A stretch of 58,758 nt of DNA, taken from the NCBI GenBank assembly GCA_030748215.1, contig JASMMK010000066.1:1-58758 (forward strand), written 5' to 3'. The notes beneath the pieces were generated by a model. It worked only from the letters and a program-made list of their open reading frames with translations, was not told where the DNA came from and ran no database searches. Below are positions 17,373 through 25,138 of this stretch, piece after piece (the first letter of the stretch is position 1; each line of letters begins with the position of its first letter). This DNA comes from Candidatus Scalindua sp. Its GTDB lineage: Bacteria; Planctomycetota; Brocadiia; Brocadiales; Scalinduaceae. The position numbers and the translations under genes were made by a program.

Positions 17373-18320
17373 TTAATATTTTACAAAATCTTCTGCAGTA
17401 TATCCCCAATCCCACCATTGGTCACCATGCCATTTCATAACAATTTGTTTATACTTCGGATTCTTAATCATACAGGCAATTGCTTTATCTATAATAACGT
17501 GCAAATCTTCATCTTCATTGTTGGTAACAGCAGAATAAATAAATGGCCCAACGCATTTCCTAAACACATGTATTCTTTTTGCGTATCGGCGGCTGAGGGT
17601 GCCCACCCACCATATGATTCCAAGATCAATAATGCCCGCATCAACTTCTCCTCTGGCTAACATATCGTAAATCACCGGCATTTCATCTATCTGGAGAATC
17701 TGCTTTACCGGAATCATGTCAGGCTCAACATAGTTTTGCCCATGGCGCTCAGCCAACCTCTTTCCTCCCTCCATTTGCCTCCTGGTTTCTTCCTGAGGAA
17801 AATACATTGACATTTCCTCTTGTCCGTCATCTCCGAGAACATAAATACCGGCTCTGCGCATGACACGACGTGCAGCAGGGTCATTAATCACTATGATTCG
17901 TTTCTCTCTCAACGAGCTCACGTCTTCGGTTATATTTCCCTGGGGTACTCCATCTCTGGCCGGAGCAACTATAACAATCCCTGTAGACAGATAAGGACGC
18001 GTATACCTCACAAAATATCTATCGTACATTGAGTTCGGAATAAGAGCGGAAAACACTGCGTGATATTTCCTGTCTTTTAGCACTTTAATAATCTGACTCC
18101 ACTCTTGATCCACAATTTCTAACTCTAGTTTCCGGTCAACGATCTTGCTCAGCTCTTCAACCAACAAATTTGCCGCTTCCACTTCCAGGCCTTGAAGTCG
18201 CCCTCTCACTTTAAAACTCAAACCCTCAAAATTCAAGTACATCCCGAGTCGAAGCTTACCGGTTTCCCAAATCTCTTTCAATGCAGGACCCTCTTTTATT
18301 TTTTTCTCATGTTCTATCAT
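17373..18320 (-). CDS. Solute-binding-like protein (SBP family 3 fold) without signal peptide
   Basis: The 315-aa protein resembles periplasmic amino-acid-type binding proteins. It has WETGKLRLGMYLNFEG at the start of the fold, LEVEAANLLVEELSKI, a KDRKYHAVFSALIPN segment, RYTRPYLSTGIVIVAP, and a C-terminal DKAIACMIKNPKYKQIVMKWH. The N-terminus MIEHEKKIKEGPALKE is charged, and no hydrophobic export signal is found in or upstream of the frame, so it should be cytoplasmic. It ends four bases before the original start of the broken hybrid kinase, so the pair was once an operon. I infer a ligand-sensing role with that kinase; ligand unknown. Confidence 0.75.
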   Translation of the reverse strand: MIEHEKKIKEGPALKEIWETGKLRLGMYLNFEGLSFKVRGRLQGLEVEAANLLVEELSKIVDRKLELEIVDQEWSQIIKVLKDRKYHAVFSALIPNSMYDRYFVRYTRPYLSTGIVIVAPARDGVPQGNITEDVSSLREKRIIVINDPAARRVMRRAGIYVLGDDGQEEMSMYFPQEETRRQMEGGKRLAERHGQNYVEPDMIPVKQILQIDEMPVIYDMLARGEVDAGIIDLGIIWWVGTLSRRYAKRIHVFRKCVGPFIYSAVTNNEDEDLHVIIDKAIACMIKNPKYKQIVMKWHGDQWWDWGYTAEDFVKY

Positions 18321-18383
18321 GTTTTTGTATGGTTTGGAGATAATAACCGTTGCTTATTTAATAAAGATTCGTAATGTTCACCG

Positions 18384-18398
18384 TGCTTGAAATTCAAG
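18384..18398. repeat. Short perfect palindrome upstream of the SBP-like gene
   Basis: GCTTGAA-A-TTCAAGC lies 64 bases before the start of the solute-binding-like gene. A second imperfect dyad (CTTGAGATTC/GAATCAAG) follows at about 18431-18454. Either could be an operator. The 277-base gap to maf otherwise shows nothing clear. Confidence 0.35.
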
Positions 18399-18597
18399 CC
18401 AACATTTTATAGAAGTTTCATTTTTTCAAAACTTGAGATTCTTCCTGGAATCAAGCCCCTTCTTCACGAAATAAAAGCGCCGTCCAGCTTGACAAAAAAC
18501 AGGACTCTAAACCATTTGGCATTTTAAACAATTACATGTTTATGTCAATCAAAGAATCTTTAATAGGCAGTCTTAGCCACCGATCCAATCACGGCTT

Positions 18598-19182
18598 CTA
18601 AATTTCTAGTTCTTCAAGAAATCTTGTTAGCAGCTCTTTTGGTAAACCGACCACGTTTGAAAAACTACCATTAATACTTTCAACAAACGCCCCACCACAT
18701 TCCTGTATTCCATATGCTCCCGCTTTGTCTATAGGCTCGCCTGATGCGACATAATTATTTATCTCTTCTTCTGACAAATCCCTAAACTTAACTTCGGTTT
18801 TATCATGTCCAATTAACTCTTTATTTCTTTGTGTATCGATAACTGCCAGTCCGGAAAAAACGCTGTGACAATTGCCACTAAGTTTCTTGAGCATATCATG
18901 CGCATTGTCAGGAGTTAATGGCTTTCCTAAAATCTCATTATTATATGTAACTATGGTATCACAGCCGATTATGATTGAATTTTTATATTTTTCGTCGACT
19001 TCTTTTGCCTTACCAAGAGCATTATGACAGACCAGTGCCTCCGGATCTAAGCCACAGAGTTTTTCCTTAAATCTCACAGGATGACAAACAGCAAAGTCCA
19101 AGCCTATCTCTTCTAAAATTTGCTGCCTTCTTGGCGATGATGACGCAAGACATATATTTCTCGTATTCATAAATTCCTTCAT
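18598..19182 (-). CDS. maf: Maf-family nucleoside triphosphate pyrophosphatase
   Basis: Maf proteins hydrolyse non-canonical or canonical nucleoside triphosphates and are linked to house-cleaning and septum control. The 194-aa protein has the signature LASSSPRRQQILEEIG, IIGCDTIV with the catalytic aspartate, LGKPLTPDNAHDML, SVFSGLAVI, and the C-terminal GSFSNVVGLP. Two starts are possible. The ATG at 19182 overlaps the GNAT stop as ATGA and suggests translational coupling. The ATG at 19170 has AAGGA at a better spacing. I keep the longer form. Confidence 0.92.
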   Translation of the reverse strand: MKEFMNTRNICLASSSPRRQQILEEIGLDFAVCHPVRFKEKLCGLDPEALVCHNALGKAKEVDEKYKNSIIIGCDTIVTYNNEILGKPLTPDNAHDMLKKLSGNCHSVFSGLAVIDTQRNKELIGHDKTEVKFRDLSEEEINNYVASGEPIDKAGAYGIQECGGAFVESINGSFSNVVGLPKELLTRFLEELEI

Positions 19183-19685
19183 ATTTCGTCGACGGTATTA
19201 AGCAATAGATACATTTCATGCCATTCGAAACCACCGTGTTGCGACTTTGATTTTCTGCTGCATAAGAAACCAAAGTTTTGGTAATAATGAATCATATCTG
19301 ATTTGCATATTAACAGGATTTTTTCTTTCTTCAGGCCCTTCGATACTTCTATAAACCTTGTCATCAATTGCCTTGAAATTCCATTTCCCTGGAGCTCAGG
19401 CAAAACAGCTAATGAGAAGATAACCATGTTTCTGCCTTCTTTAACATGACCAACCATATCTTTGAGCTCTTCGTCAGTGATCTCTTCTTTGTCCGTAGAT
19501 GCGCTATTAATAATCCCTATAATTTCCCCTTCTGATTCGGCAATTAAAAAACCCTCTGGGAATAACTCTGCTCGTTTCAGGATTTTTTCTTTTGTTGCTC
19601 CATCTGAGGTATAGCAACTGGATTCGATCATGTAACAGCCGTCTACATCATTTATATCGACCTGCCTGATGTTTATACCAACCAT
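19179..19685 (-). CDS. GNAT-family N-acetyltransferase
   Basis: A 168-aa protein with the GNAT fold: it begins MVGINIRQVDINDVDGCYMI, has FLIAESEGEIIGII (beta4), then the acetyl-CoA site VIFSLAVLPELQGNGISRQLM with Q-x-x-G-x-G-like QGNGIS, and YYQNFGF near the C-terminus. That layout is close to the small AANAT-like group. The substrate cannot be predicted. Its stop overlaps the maf start by four bases (ATGA), so the two are cotranscribed. The ATG at 19685 opens the conserved N-terminus. Confidence 0.85.
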   Translation of the reverse strand: MVGINIRQVDINDVDGCYMIESSCYTSDGATKEKILKRAELFPEGFLIAESEGEIIGIINSASTDKEEITDEELKDMVGHVKEGRNMVIFSLAVLPELQGNGISRQLMTRFIEVSKGLKKEKILLICKSDMIHYYQNFGFLCSRKSKSQHGGFEWHEMYLLLNTVDEI

Positions 19686-19887
19686 AACAAATTAACTTTC
19701 TCAGAATTTACTAAAGACAAGAGGAGCATTACAAAGAAGTTGTAATCTTATATGTAAATAACGTCACTGGCAATGGTGTTTTTTATTATTAATCAGATAT
19801 GTTTTTGTATCTTTACAATCTTTTACGAAGACTGTATATTTGTAAATTCTTTTACTTTGTAATTTCTAACATAAACCGAGAGTGCTG

Positions 19888-20586
19888 ATGAACAAAAGCT
19901 TGTTAACCAATTTAATAGCCGCTGCCGTATGCGGAGGAACTTATGCGTGTCCAGAATTTACAGGGAAGCATACACTCTTTTTATCCGGCTTGTTCGCTCT
20001 TTCAGGCGCATTAACCAACTGGTTAGCAGTGCATATGTTGTTTGAAAAAGTACCTGGGTTTTACGGCTCCGGTGTTATCACTTTGAGGTTTGAGGAGTTT
20101 AAAGCAGGTATTCGTTCATTAATTATGGAAAATTTTTTTACGGAAGAAAACTTTGCCAAAGTTTCCAAAGAAGCCTTGCCTCATGATATCAAACCCGATT
20201 TGGTAATGGACAAAATAGACCTTGACAAGATGTTTGATGGCTTTATTTCGGTAGTCAAAGCTTCTCCCTTCGGCGGTATGCTGGATATGTTCGGTGGAGT
20301 AGAGGCTCTTGAACCTCTTAGAGATCCATTTAAGAAAGAGTTTGAAGGACAGCTTTCCAGAATTTTGTCCAGCATTGATATTTCTTCAATCCTACAGCAG
20401 GAAACTGATTTTGAAACATTCAAGTCCAGAATAGGTAACATGGTGGATGCCAGGCTGAATGAATTGACACCAAAGCACGTAAAGGAGATCATTGCAGACA
20501 TGATTCGTCAGCACCTTGGCTGGTTGGTAGTCTGGGGTGGGGTCTTTGGTGCTTTTATTGGATCTCTCAGTACACTGTTATTGTGA
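19888..20586 (+). CDS. DUF445-family membrane protein
   Basis: DUF445 proteins (YheB/YjiN-like) are membrane-anchored with an unknown role. The 232-aa protein begins MNKSLLTNLIAAAVCGGTYA, then FALSGALTNWLAVHMLFEKV, the region that defines the family. VITLRFEEFKAGIRSLIMENFF and a long helical soluble part follow. It closes with a hydrophobic segment (GWLVVWGGVFGAFIGSLST). Two membrane segments therefore bracket the soluble domain. The ATG at 19888 with GAGAG upstream is preferred to an in-frame GTG two codons earlier. It is convergent with the response regulator. Confidence 0.85.
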   Translation: MNKSLLTNLIAAAVCGGTYACPEFTGKHTLFLSGLFALSGALTNWLAVHMLFEKVPGFYGSGVITLRFEEFKAGIRSLIMENFFTEENFAKVSKEALPHDIKPDLVMDKIDLDKMFDGFISVVKASPFGGMLDMFGGVEALEPLRDPFKKEFEGQLSRILSSIDISSILQQETDFETFKSRIGNMVDARLNELTPKHVKEIIADMIRQHLGWLVVWGGVFGAFIGSLSTLLL

Positions 20587-20652
20587 TCTTATCCAAAACC
20601 TCCCCTTTGAAAAGAGAAACACAGGAGGCTTGCTATGTAATTTTGCGTATAT

Positions 20653-21036
20653 TTATATCTTTATCTTAAGAATCTGTGCCACTTTTTCAACTATTTCATC
20701 AGGATCAAAGGGCTTTGTCATAAAGCTGTCAGTACCAACATCTCTACTCTTCTGTTTGTTAAATTCCTGACCATCTGCAGAAAGCATCAAGACGTAAACA
20801 TCTTTCATCCCCAGTTCGTTTTTTATCGTATTACAGACTTCAAATCCATCCGTTCCCGGCATCATAACATCAAGGATGACGAGATTTGGCTTCTCTGCCC
20901 TGATAGATTCAATAGCATCACTTCCATTTTCTGCAACAAGCACTTCCACCCCTTTATCTTCAAACTCCTCAAGGGTCTCCTGCAGAAGCACTCTCATATT
21001 CACTTCATCATCTACAATCAATATTTTTTTTGACAT
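20653..21036 (-). CDS. Single-domain response regulator (CheY-like)
   Basis: A stand-alone receiver domain of 127 aa. MSKKILIVDDEVNMR carries the acidic pair, the phospho-acceptor is D56 in VILDVMMPGTDGFEV, and the conserved serine and lysine are seen in LMLSADGQ and FMTKPFDPDEIV. No output domain follows, so it must act by protein contact. The ATG at 21036 gives the standard N-terminus; an in-frame GTG at 21051 is less likely. It lies 102 bases downstream of the truncated histidine kinase and was probably its partner. Confidence 0.92.
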   Translation of the reverse strand: MSKKILIVDDEVNMRVLLQETLEEFEDKGVEVLVAENGSDAIESIRAEKPNLVILDVMMPGTDGFEVCNTIKNELGMKDVYVLMLSADGQEFNKQKSRDVGTDSFMTKPFDPDEIVEKVAQILKIKI

Positions 21037-21138
21037 CTTTAACTCTATCACAAAATAATACGGCAGTTAAATTACAATTAGTTTGATATCAGGAATCAAA
21101 CTAATTATAACGAATTTCGGGTGTTTTCATCCCAAGCC

Positions 21139-21660
21139 TTAGACACATGGCAAAGTGAATGTGAAGTTACTCCCTTTGCCACGCTCACTTTCCACCCATA
21201 TCCTGCCACCATGATGTACTATAATCTCTTTGCAGATTGCAAGTCCAAGGCCTGTCCCTTTCACCTTATCAGTAAGTCCGTTCCTCACTTGACTGAATTT
21301 TTCAAATATCTTCTCCTGATCATCTTCAGCAATACCGATACCCTTATCTATTACACTAATAGTCACCTCATCATTTATCTTTCTTGCTCTGCATATTATA
21401 GGTCCTTCCTGTGTGAACTTTACCGCATTGGATACCAGATTAATCACGACTTGCTTAAGCTTATCACTGTCACCCACAATCTCAGGTAGTCCACTTTCAA
21501 TATCTTCAACTACTTCAAGTTGATACATTTCAATAAAACTATTAGTGACCTCTAATGCACGTCCGATAACCTTAGCTACTGAAAGGTTTTCCATCTGCCA
21601 ATCTATCTTTTTAGCCTCCATTTTCGATATATCAAGTATATCATCTATAAGATCTGTCAA
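21139..21660 (-). pseudogene. Truncated histidine kinase lacking the phospho-accepting helix
   Basis: The 173-aa frame starts inside the dimerisation domain (LTDLIDDILDISKMEAKKID, helix 2) and contains a complete HATPase domain: NLVSNAVKFT (N-box), DKGIGIAEDD (G1) and [13 protein letters not shown] (G2). Helix 1 with the H-box and any sensor are missing. Directly upstream the frame is closed by a TAG. The only start is TTG at 21660, preceded by a strong AGGAGGGA, and a 15-codon mini-frame stops one base before it. It could be a decayed kinase or an expressed ATPase-only protein. The response regulator follows on the same strand. Confidence 0.75.
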
Positions 21661-21712
21661 CCTATCTCCCTCCTACAAGAACAATGAAATTAGCCTGTAA
21701 TAGCAGCATCCG

Positions 21713-21811
21713 CTAAAACGAAAAAACCTTGCTGCAAAGATATTGGTGTAAACCATCTTCTGCGGCAAGGTCGCTTAATATTACTTCCTTGTAGGTTTTG
21801 CGCACTTCCAT
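21713..21811 (-). CDS. Possible 32-residue leader peptide overlapping a terminator hairpin
   Basis: ATG at 21811, with GAGGTGAGG just upstream, opens a frame beginning MEVRKTYKEVILSDLAAEDG and ending CSKVFSF. Its last third is the stem-loop at 21721-21770. Such an arrangement is what a transcription attenuator looks like, but amino-acid content shows no run of one residue that would name a signal. It may equally be chance. I do not recognise the peptide. Confidence 0.3.
   Translation of the reverse strand: MEVRKTYKEVILSDLAAEDGLHQYLCSKVFSF
21721..21770 (-). terminator. Strong stem-loop with T-run before the truncated kinase
   Basis: On the minus strand CCTTGCCGCA (21761-21770) pairs with TGCAGCAAGG (21727-21736) with one mismatch. 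An inner stem AAGAT/ATCTT and GGT/ACC closes the loop. Six T residues follow. This fits a Rho-independent terminator or attenuator. Confidence 0.6.
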
Positions 21812-21856
21812 GTCCTCACCTCTACACCTTATATTTTTAATCCTCCAAACCTAAAA

Positions 21857-21900
21857 AAAAAGCCCTGGTCGTCCTAGTCTGGACATTACCACGGCTTTTT
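21857..21900 (-). terminator. Bidirectional terminator-like hairpin with nine-T tail
   Basis: On the minus strand AAAAAGCCGTGG pairs with CCAGGGCTTTTT with one mismatch, enclosing a second stem GTCC/GGAC with loop AGACTA. A run of nine T follows (21853-21861). On the plus strand it also ends in TTTTT. Confidence 0.7.
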
Positions 21901-22275
21901 GTGTATAAAAACACATTAAGTACTGAACTGTTTATCTGGAAGATACTATACTCACACTAACCCTCCTAGAAATACTTGCATCCAAAAATTACGTCTACTT
22001 CCTTACTAGTATCAGGGACAAACCACGACACAACGCAGACTACTTAACGTAACCATAACAAACTCGCATAGTACAGTGTGAAAGCAGATAAATGTCAAGC
22101 AAAAAATTAAATATAATCTTAAAAAAAGCGAGACTGAAGATACGAACCTGACGACCATAGAGAATGATTATTTCTACATGGAAATTTTTCTTGGCAAAGC
22201 CGAGGAGGGCGTTCTTTATTCAAACATTAGAGATGAAGAGTTTCTAACAAAAACTTATCAAATCTATTAATTGAA

Positions 22276-22306
22276 CCTGCCTGTATACAATTTGTATTCA
22301 GGCAGG
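22276..22306. repeat. 13-bp palindrome with one mismatch
   Basis: CCTGCCTG and CAGGCAGG, extended by ATACA/TGTAT after a T-T mismatch, enclose a three-base loop (ATT). No T-run follows on either strand. It sits just after the stop of the plus-strand gene remnant and 86 bases from the end of the secreted-protein gene. Confidence 0.55.
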
Positions 22307-22391
22307 AAAGAGTGGAACGATTACTTAATCTATATTATCCCTATACATTAAAAAATGACACGAACAACTCCTAAGCGATAGGATTATTGTG

Positions 22392-23027
22392 TTATTTAGT
22401 GCTATCCGGATTGTCATCATATAGGTCTGCAATCCCGTCACCATCCTTATCCCTCAAGAAGTCTGTATCGTTGTTATCGGTTAAAAGTTCTTCACCGAAC
22501 GGCTTGGAGATTTTGGAGTGACTTCTAAAGAAACCAGGGGATTCTTGATAGCCAGTTTCAACATCTGTTACAGTAATCTCACCATTAATGATAAAACTGA
22601 AGATAGCAGAGCGATTTCCAGGTTTGATCGTTGCGTCCGGCTTATCAACTGTAAATTTAGTTTTACTGCCTGCGCCATAGTATCCACCAAATGTCCAGAC
22701 AACCTGCTGTTCTTTGCCGCGTATGGTAACTTTTGAATCCCAGAGGTTTGCCCCCGTAACGTTATTCCGGAATCTATGGTCTGCCGCTGTTGCATCCTTG
22801 GAAATAAACTTTACAGTTACAGATGCGATATGCTCAGTATGGTACTTTGGGTCAGGCTCGTTCTGGTCGTCATTGATTATTTGAAAACAGTACCTGTTGA
22901 ATCCCGGTACATACGTCGCGTTAACATCGGCTCTGACAGAATCAGCAGTAGCACTCTTTGCTCCAACAAGAAGGCCGATGCACAGCATGCTAAAAAGTAA
23001 TATTTTGTTAAATCCCGCTTTGCTCAT
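22392..23027 (-). CDS. Secreted protein with C-terminal Ca-binding-like repeat
   Basis: A 211-aa protein with a clear signal peptide (MSKAGFNKILLFSMLCIGLL, cleavage probably after ATA near residue 28). The mature part is beta-rich with no family I can name. It closes with DKDGDGIADLYDDNPDSTK, an acidic D-x-D-x-D-G motif like thrombospondin type 3 or dockerin Ca-binding loops. The ATG at 23027 is preceded by AGGGGAT; an in-frame upstream start would bury the signal. It is divergent from the dCache sensor. Likely periplasmic or surface-exposed; function unknown. Confidence 0.75.
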   Translation of the reverse strand: MSKAGFNKILLFSMLCIGLLVGAKSATADSVRADVNATYVPGFNRYCFQIINDDQNEPDPKYHTEHIASVTVKFISKDATAADHRFRNNVTGANLWDSKVTIRGKEQQVVWTFGGYYGAGSKTKFTVDKPDATIKPGNRSAIFSFIINGEITVTDVETGYQESPGFFRSHSKISKPFGEELLTDNNDTDFLRDKDGDGIADLYDDNPDSTK

Positions 23028-23181
23028 AAGATATCCCCTTTCACGACTCAGATACATTTAATAATTATCTTGATAGTTATCTATAAATTTAGACCTTCAT
23101 AAAGCATTTTTCGTTATCAAAAATATCATGAATCGATCAATAAATCAAGGATAGGTAATAAAAAAGATTGCAAACTAAGCC

Positions 23182-23209
23182 TTGACATTCTGTCAAAAAC
23201 ATATACTAT
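23182..23209 (+). promoter_or_regulatory. Sigma70-type promoter with dyad over the -35 element
   Basis: TTGACA (23182-23187), 16 bases, then TACTAT (23204-23209). The -35 element is half of an inverted repeat TTGACA-TTC-TGTCAA, a likely operator. The predicted start near 23216 would give the dCache gene a leader of about 124 bases. The 312-base gap between the two divergent genes shows nothing else. Confidence 0.55.
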
Positions 23210-23339
23210 GAAAGGCCTAATCTGTGTTAAGCATTCACCCACGTATCAGATATTCAACATAATGGATTCAATCCTAGATGTACAAAGTCGATTAACTCTT
23301 ATTATCCGAAAAAAATAATTCTCTAAATTACATAAGTCT

Positions 23340-24380
23340 ATGGGAAAAAAGATAACATTATCAATATCAATAGCACTTTTAACCTTTTTTTTGATCGTAC
23401 CGTTCTTAAGCTATAGTTCTTATAAACGGGCTATCAAAGATAATTATTTTAATCACCTTATTACGACCAGAGATCTTCTGAAACTCCAGATATGGAATTA
23501 TTTTAATGAAAGATATGGTGATATAGACGTCCTCTCAAGGAATCCGGTAATAGCCAAGGGCTTTACCAGGCTTTCCGGTGCCTTTCACGCCTATGGTCTC
23601 GAAAACCAGCAATTCCAGAAAATAAAAAGTATTTACCAACCACTAATGGAGTATTATGTATCTGCTTATGGCTATGCAAACATATTTTTTGTTGATAAAG
23701 ATGGAAGTGTAATATATTCCACGTTGAGAGAGGATTTTAGCGGTACCGATCTATTTGTAGGAGAATTTAAAGATCATAGAATGGCCAACATGTTTAAAAT
23801 AGCGTTGGAAGATGTTGGTTTTGAGGACTACTACTGGAATGATAAGATAAATGATTTCACTGCTTATTTTGGTGCTCCGGTCTTCGAGGCTGAAAGTTTA
23901 TTGGGTGTGATAGTTATCGAAATCCCTTTTGCTCATCTGGACACTATCCTGACGCAAAGGGCCGGTCTGGGACAAACAGGTGAGATGTACCTGGTGGGTG
24001 ATGACGGTTTTATGCGTTCTAACTCAAGATTTTCTGTAACACCGACGATCCTTCAAAAAGAGGTGAATACAGAGGCAACCAGGGAGGCATTTGAAGGTTA
24101 TGTCGGTAAAAAAATCGTTAATGATTATCGAGGCGTTCCTGTGTTGAGTGCATACACACCACTTAATCTTAACTTTATTAACTGGGCACTTCTGGTGGAG
24201 ATTGATGAAGCGGAAGCGTTTGCTCAAGTTCACGAAGTAGAAAATAAACTTACAATCGTTGGGTCCATATTCATTGCAATAGTCACCGGATATATTTACT
24301 TTTCATACAGGGCGCACAAAAAAGAGGAAGAACAGCATATGTTAAACCCTGAAGAACAAGAAGGACAATCTGTATCTTAG
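23340..24380 (+). CDS. Membrane dCache sensor protein without an output domain
   Basis: The 346-aa protein has a membrane helix at residues 5-27 (ISIALLTFFLIVPFLSYSS), a large periplasmic domain and a second helix near 303-323 (LTIVGSIFIAIVTGYIYFS), then an acidic tail of about 20 residues. The periplasmic part has double-Cache features: YGYANIFFVDKDGSVIYST, GAPVFEAESLLGVIVIEIP and GQTGEMYLVGDDGFMRSNS. In chemoreceptors and kinases a HAMP, kinase or methyl-accepting domain would follow; none is present here. It may pass a signal to a partner through the membrane, or bind ligand only. Transcription probably begins at the promoter at 23182. Confidence 0.82.
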   Translation: MGKKITLSISIALLTFFLIVPFLSYSSYKRAIKDNYFNHLITTRDLLKLQIWNYFNERYGDIDVLSRNPVIAKGFTRLSGAFHAYGLENQQFQKIKSIYQPLMEYYVSAYGYANIFFVDKDGSVIYSTLREDFSGTDLFVGEFKDHRMANMFKIALEDVGFEDYYWNDKINDFTAYFGAPVFEAESLLGVIVIEIPFAHLDTILTQRAGLGQTGEMYLVGDDGFMRSNSRFSVTPTILQKEVNTEATREAFEGYVGKKIVNDYRGVPVLSAYTPLNLNFINWALLVEIDEAEAFAQVHEVENKLTIVGSIFIAIVTGYIYFSYRAHKKEEEQHMLNPEEQEGQSVS

Positions 24381-24514
24381 CTTTTACAGCGACTTCTAAT
24401 AAAAACCGTATTTCTCTCACCAAATAAATACATCAAAGCAGACCCCATTTAATCACTCGATTCTTAGATCATCATTGCACATTTATCATTTTTTCTCATA
24501 TTTAATCGAGTTGT

Positions 24515-24916
24515 TTATTCAAGACCATTTTCTCTGAAACATTCAACATATTTTTTATCGGTTTTCTGAATATGGTTAACTAACCACTGTTTCAGGTACT
24601 CAAGTATTTCATTTGCGATGTGATAATCTCCTTCAACTACTCTATTACAATATGTAATAGCCTTGTTGGAAAAATTATGATGCTCTTCCTGGTGGTATTG
24701 AAATTCCGGATATTTGAATTTCGCCATGTAAGACTCTTCTGTTGAAAAGTGCTTTAGAGCATATTCAGTCAATTGTTTTAATAATTTCGATATTTCATCA
24801 ATATTGTCATTATGCTGCTTCGCCTCAATAGCTGCATTCATTATACGAATGAGCTCCTTGTGCTCCTCATCAATTATTGATAGGCCTACACTGTATTTCT
24901 CTTCCCATACAATCAT
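24515..24916 (-). CDS. Bacteriohemerythrin
   Basis: Oxygen-binding di-iron protein used for O2 sensing, storage or detoxification. The 133-aa protein begins MIVWEEKYSVGLSIIDEEH and keeps the full ligand set: H19, H56 and E60 (KHFSTEESYM), H75 and H79 (YHQEEHHNF), H115 and D120 (WLVNHIQKTD). The ATG at 24916 gives the family start; the upstream TTG at 24934 would add six residues. It stands alone, divergent from the PPC-domain gene. In an anaerobe it probably protects against trace oxygen. Confidence 0.95.
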   Translation of the reverse strand: MIVWEEKYSVGLSIIDEEHKELIRIMNAAIEAKQHNDNIDEISKLLKQLTEYALKHFSTEESYMAKFKYPEFQYHQEEHHNFSNKAITYCNRVVEGDYHIANEILEYLKQWLVNHIQKTDKKYVECFRENGLE

Positions 24917-25067
24917 TTTGATATATTGTGTCAAAATCGATACAAAGTCAATACAAAAAACTGATGATATCAGAAAGTTTTGTCAGAAAGGACTGTTTCA
25001 TTCTAGTTTATTACGAGTGTTATAAGAAGGCTGCATCTGATGATATCTTCTGCATTGACTAATGAAC

Positions 25068-25095
25068 TTGGATTTATGATTTTATGCATTATAAT
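25068..25095 (+). promoter_or_regulatory. Sigma70-type promoter of the PPC-domain gene
   Basis: TTGGAT (25068-25073) and TATAAT (25090-25095) are separated by 16 bases. The predicted start is about 35 bases before the ATG at 25139, which has AAAGGA upstream. Confidence 0.55.
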
Positions 25096-25138
25096 AGTCT
25101 AAAACCAAATTCAAATTATATCGAAAGGACAAGTTAAT

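Larger units (their letters stand above)
21661..22391. other. 731-base region without a recognisable gene, rich in secondary structure
   Basis: Between the truncated kinase and the secreted protein I find no convincing gene. On the minus strand it holds a TTGACA element around 22105 with TACTAT 19 bases on, a 7-codon frame (GTG at 21954) behind a strong AGGAGGG, a terminator-like hairpin at 21857-21900, a 32-codon frame (ATG at 21811 to stop at 21713), and a second terminator-like hairpin at 21721-21770 inside that frame. A further palindrome lies at 22276-22306. On the plus strand an open frame of about 60 codons without an early start codon ends TKTYQIY near 22270 and may be a gene remnant. 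Confidence 0.6.

Noticed and set aside
23182-23196. FNR/CRP-type binding site
   Set aside because: TTGA and TCAA are seven bases apart rather than six; kept only as a generic dyad.
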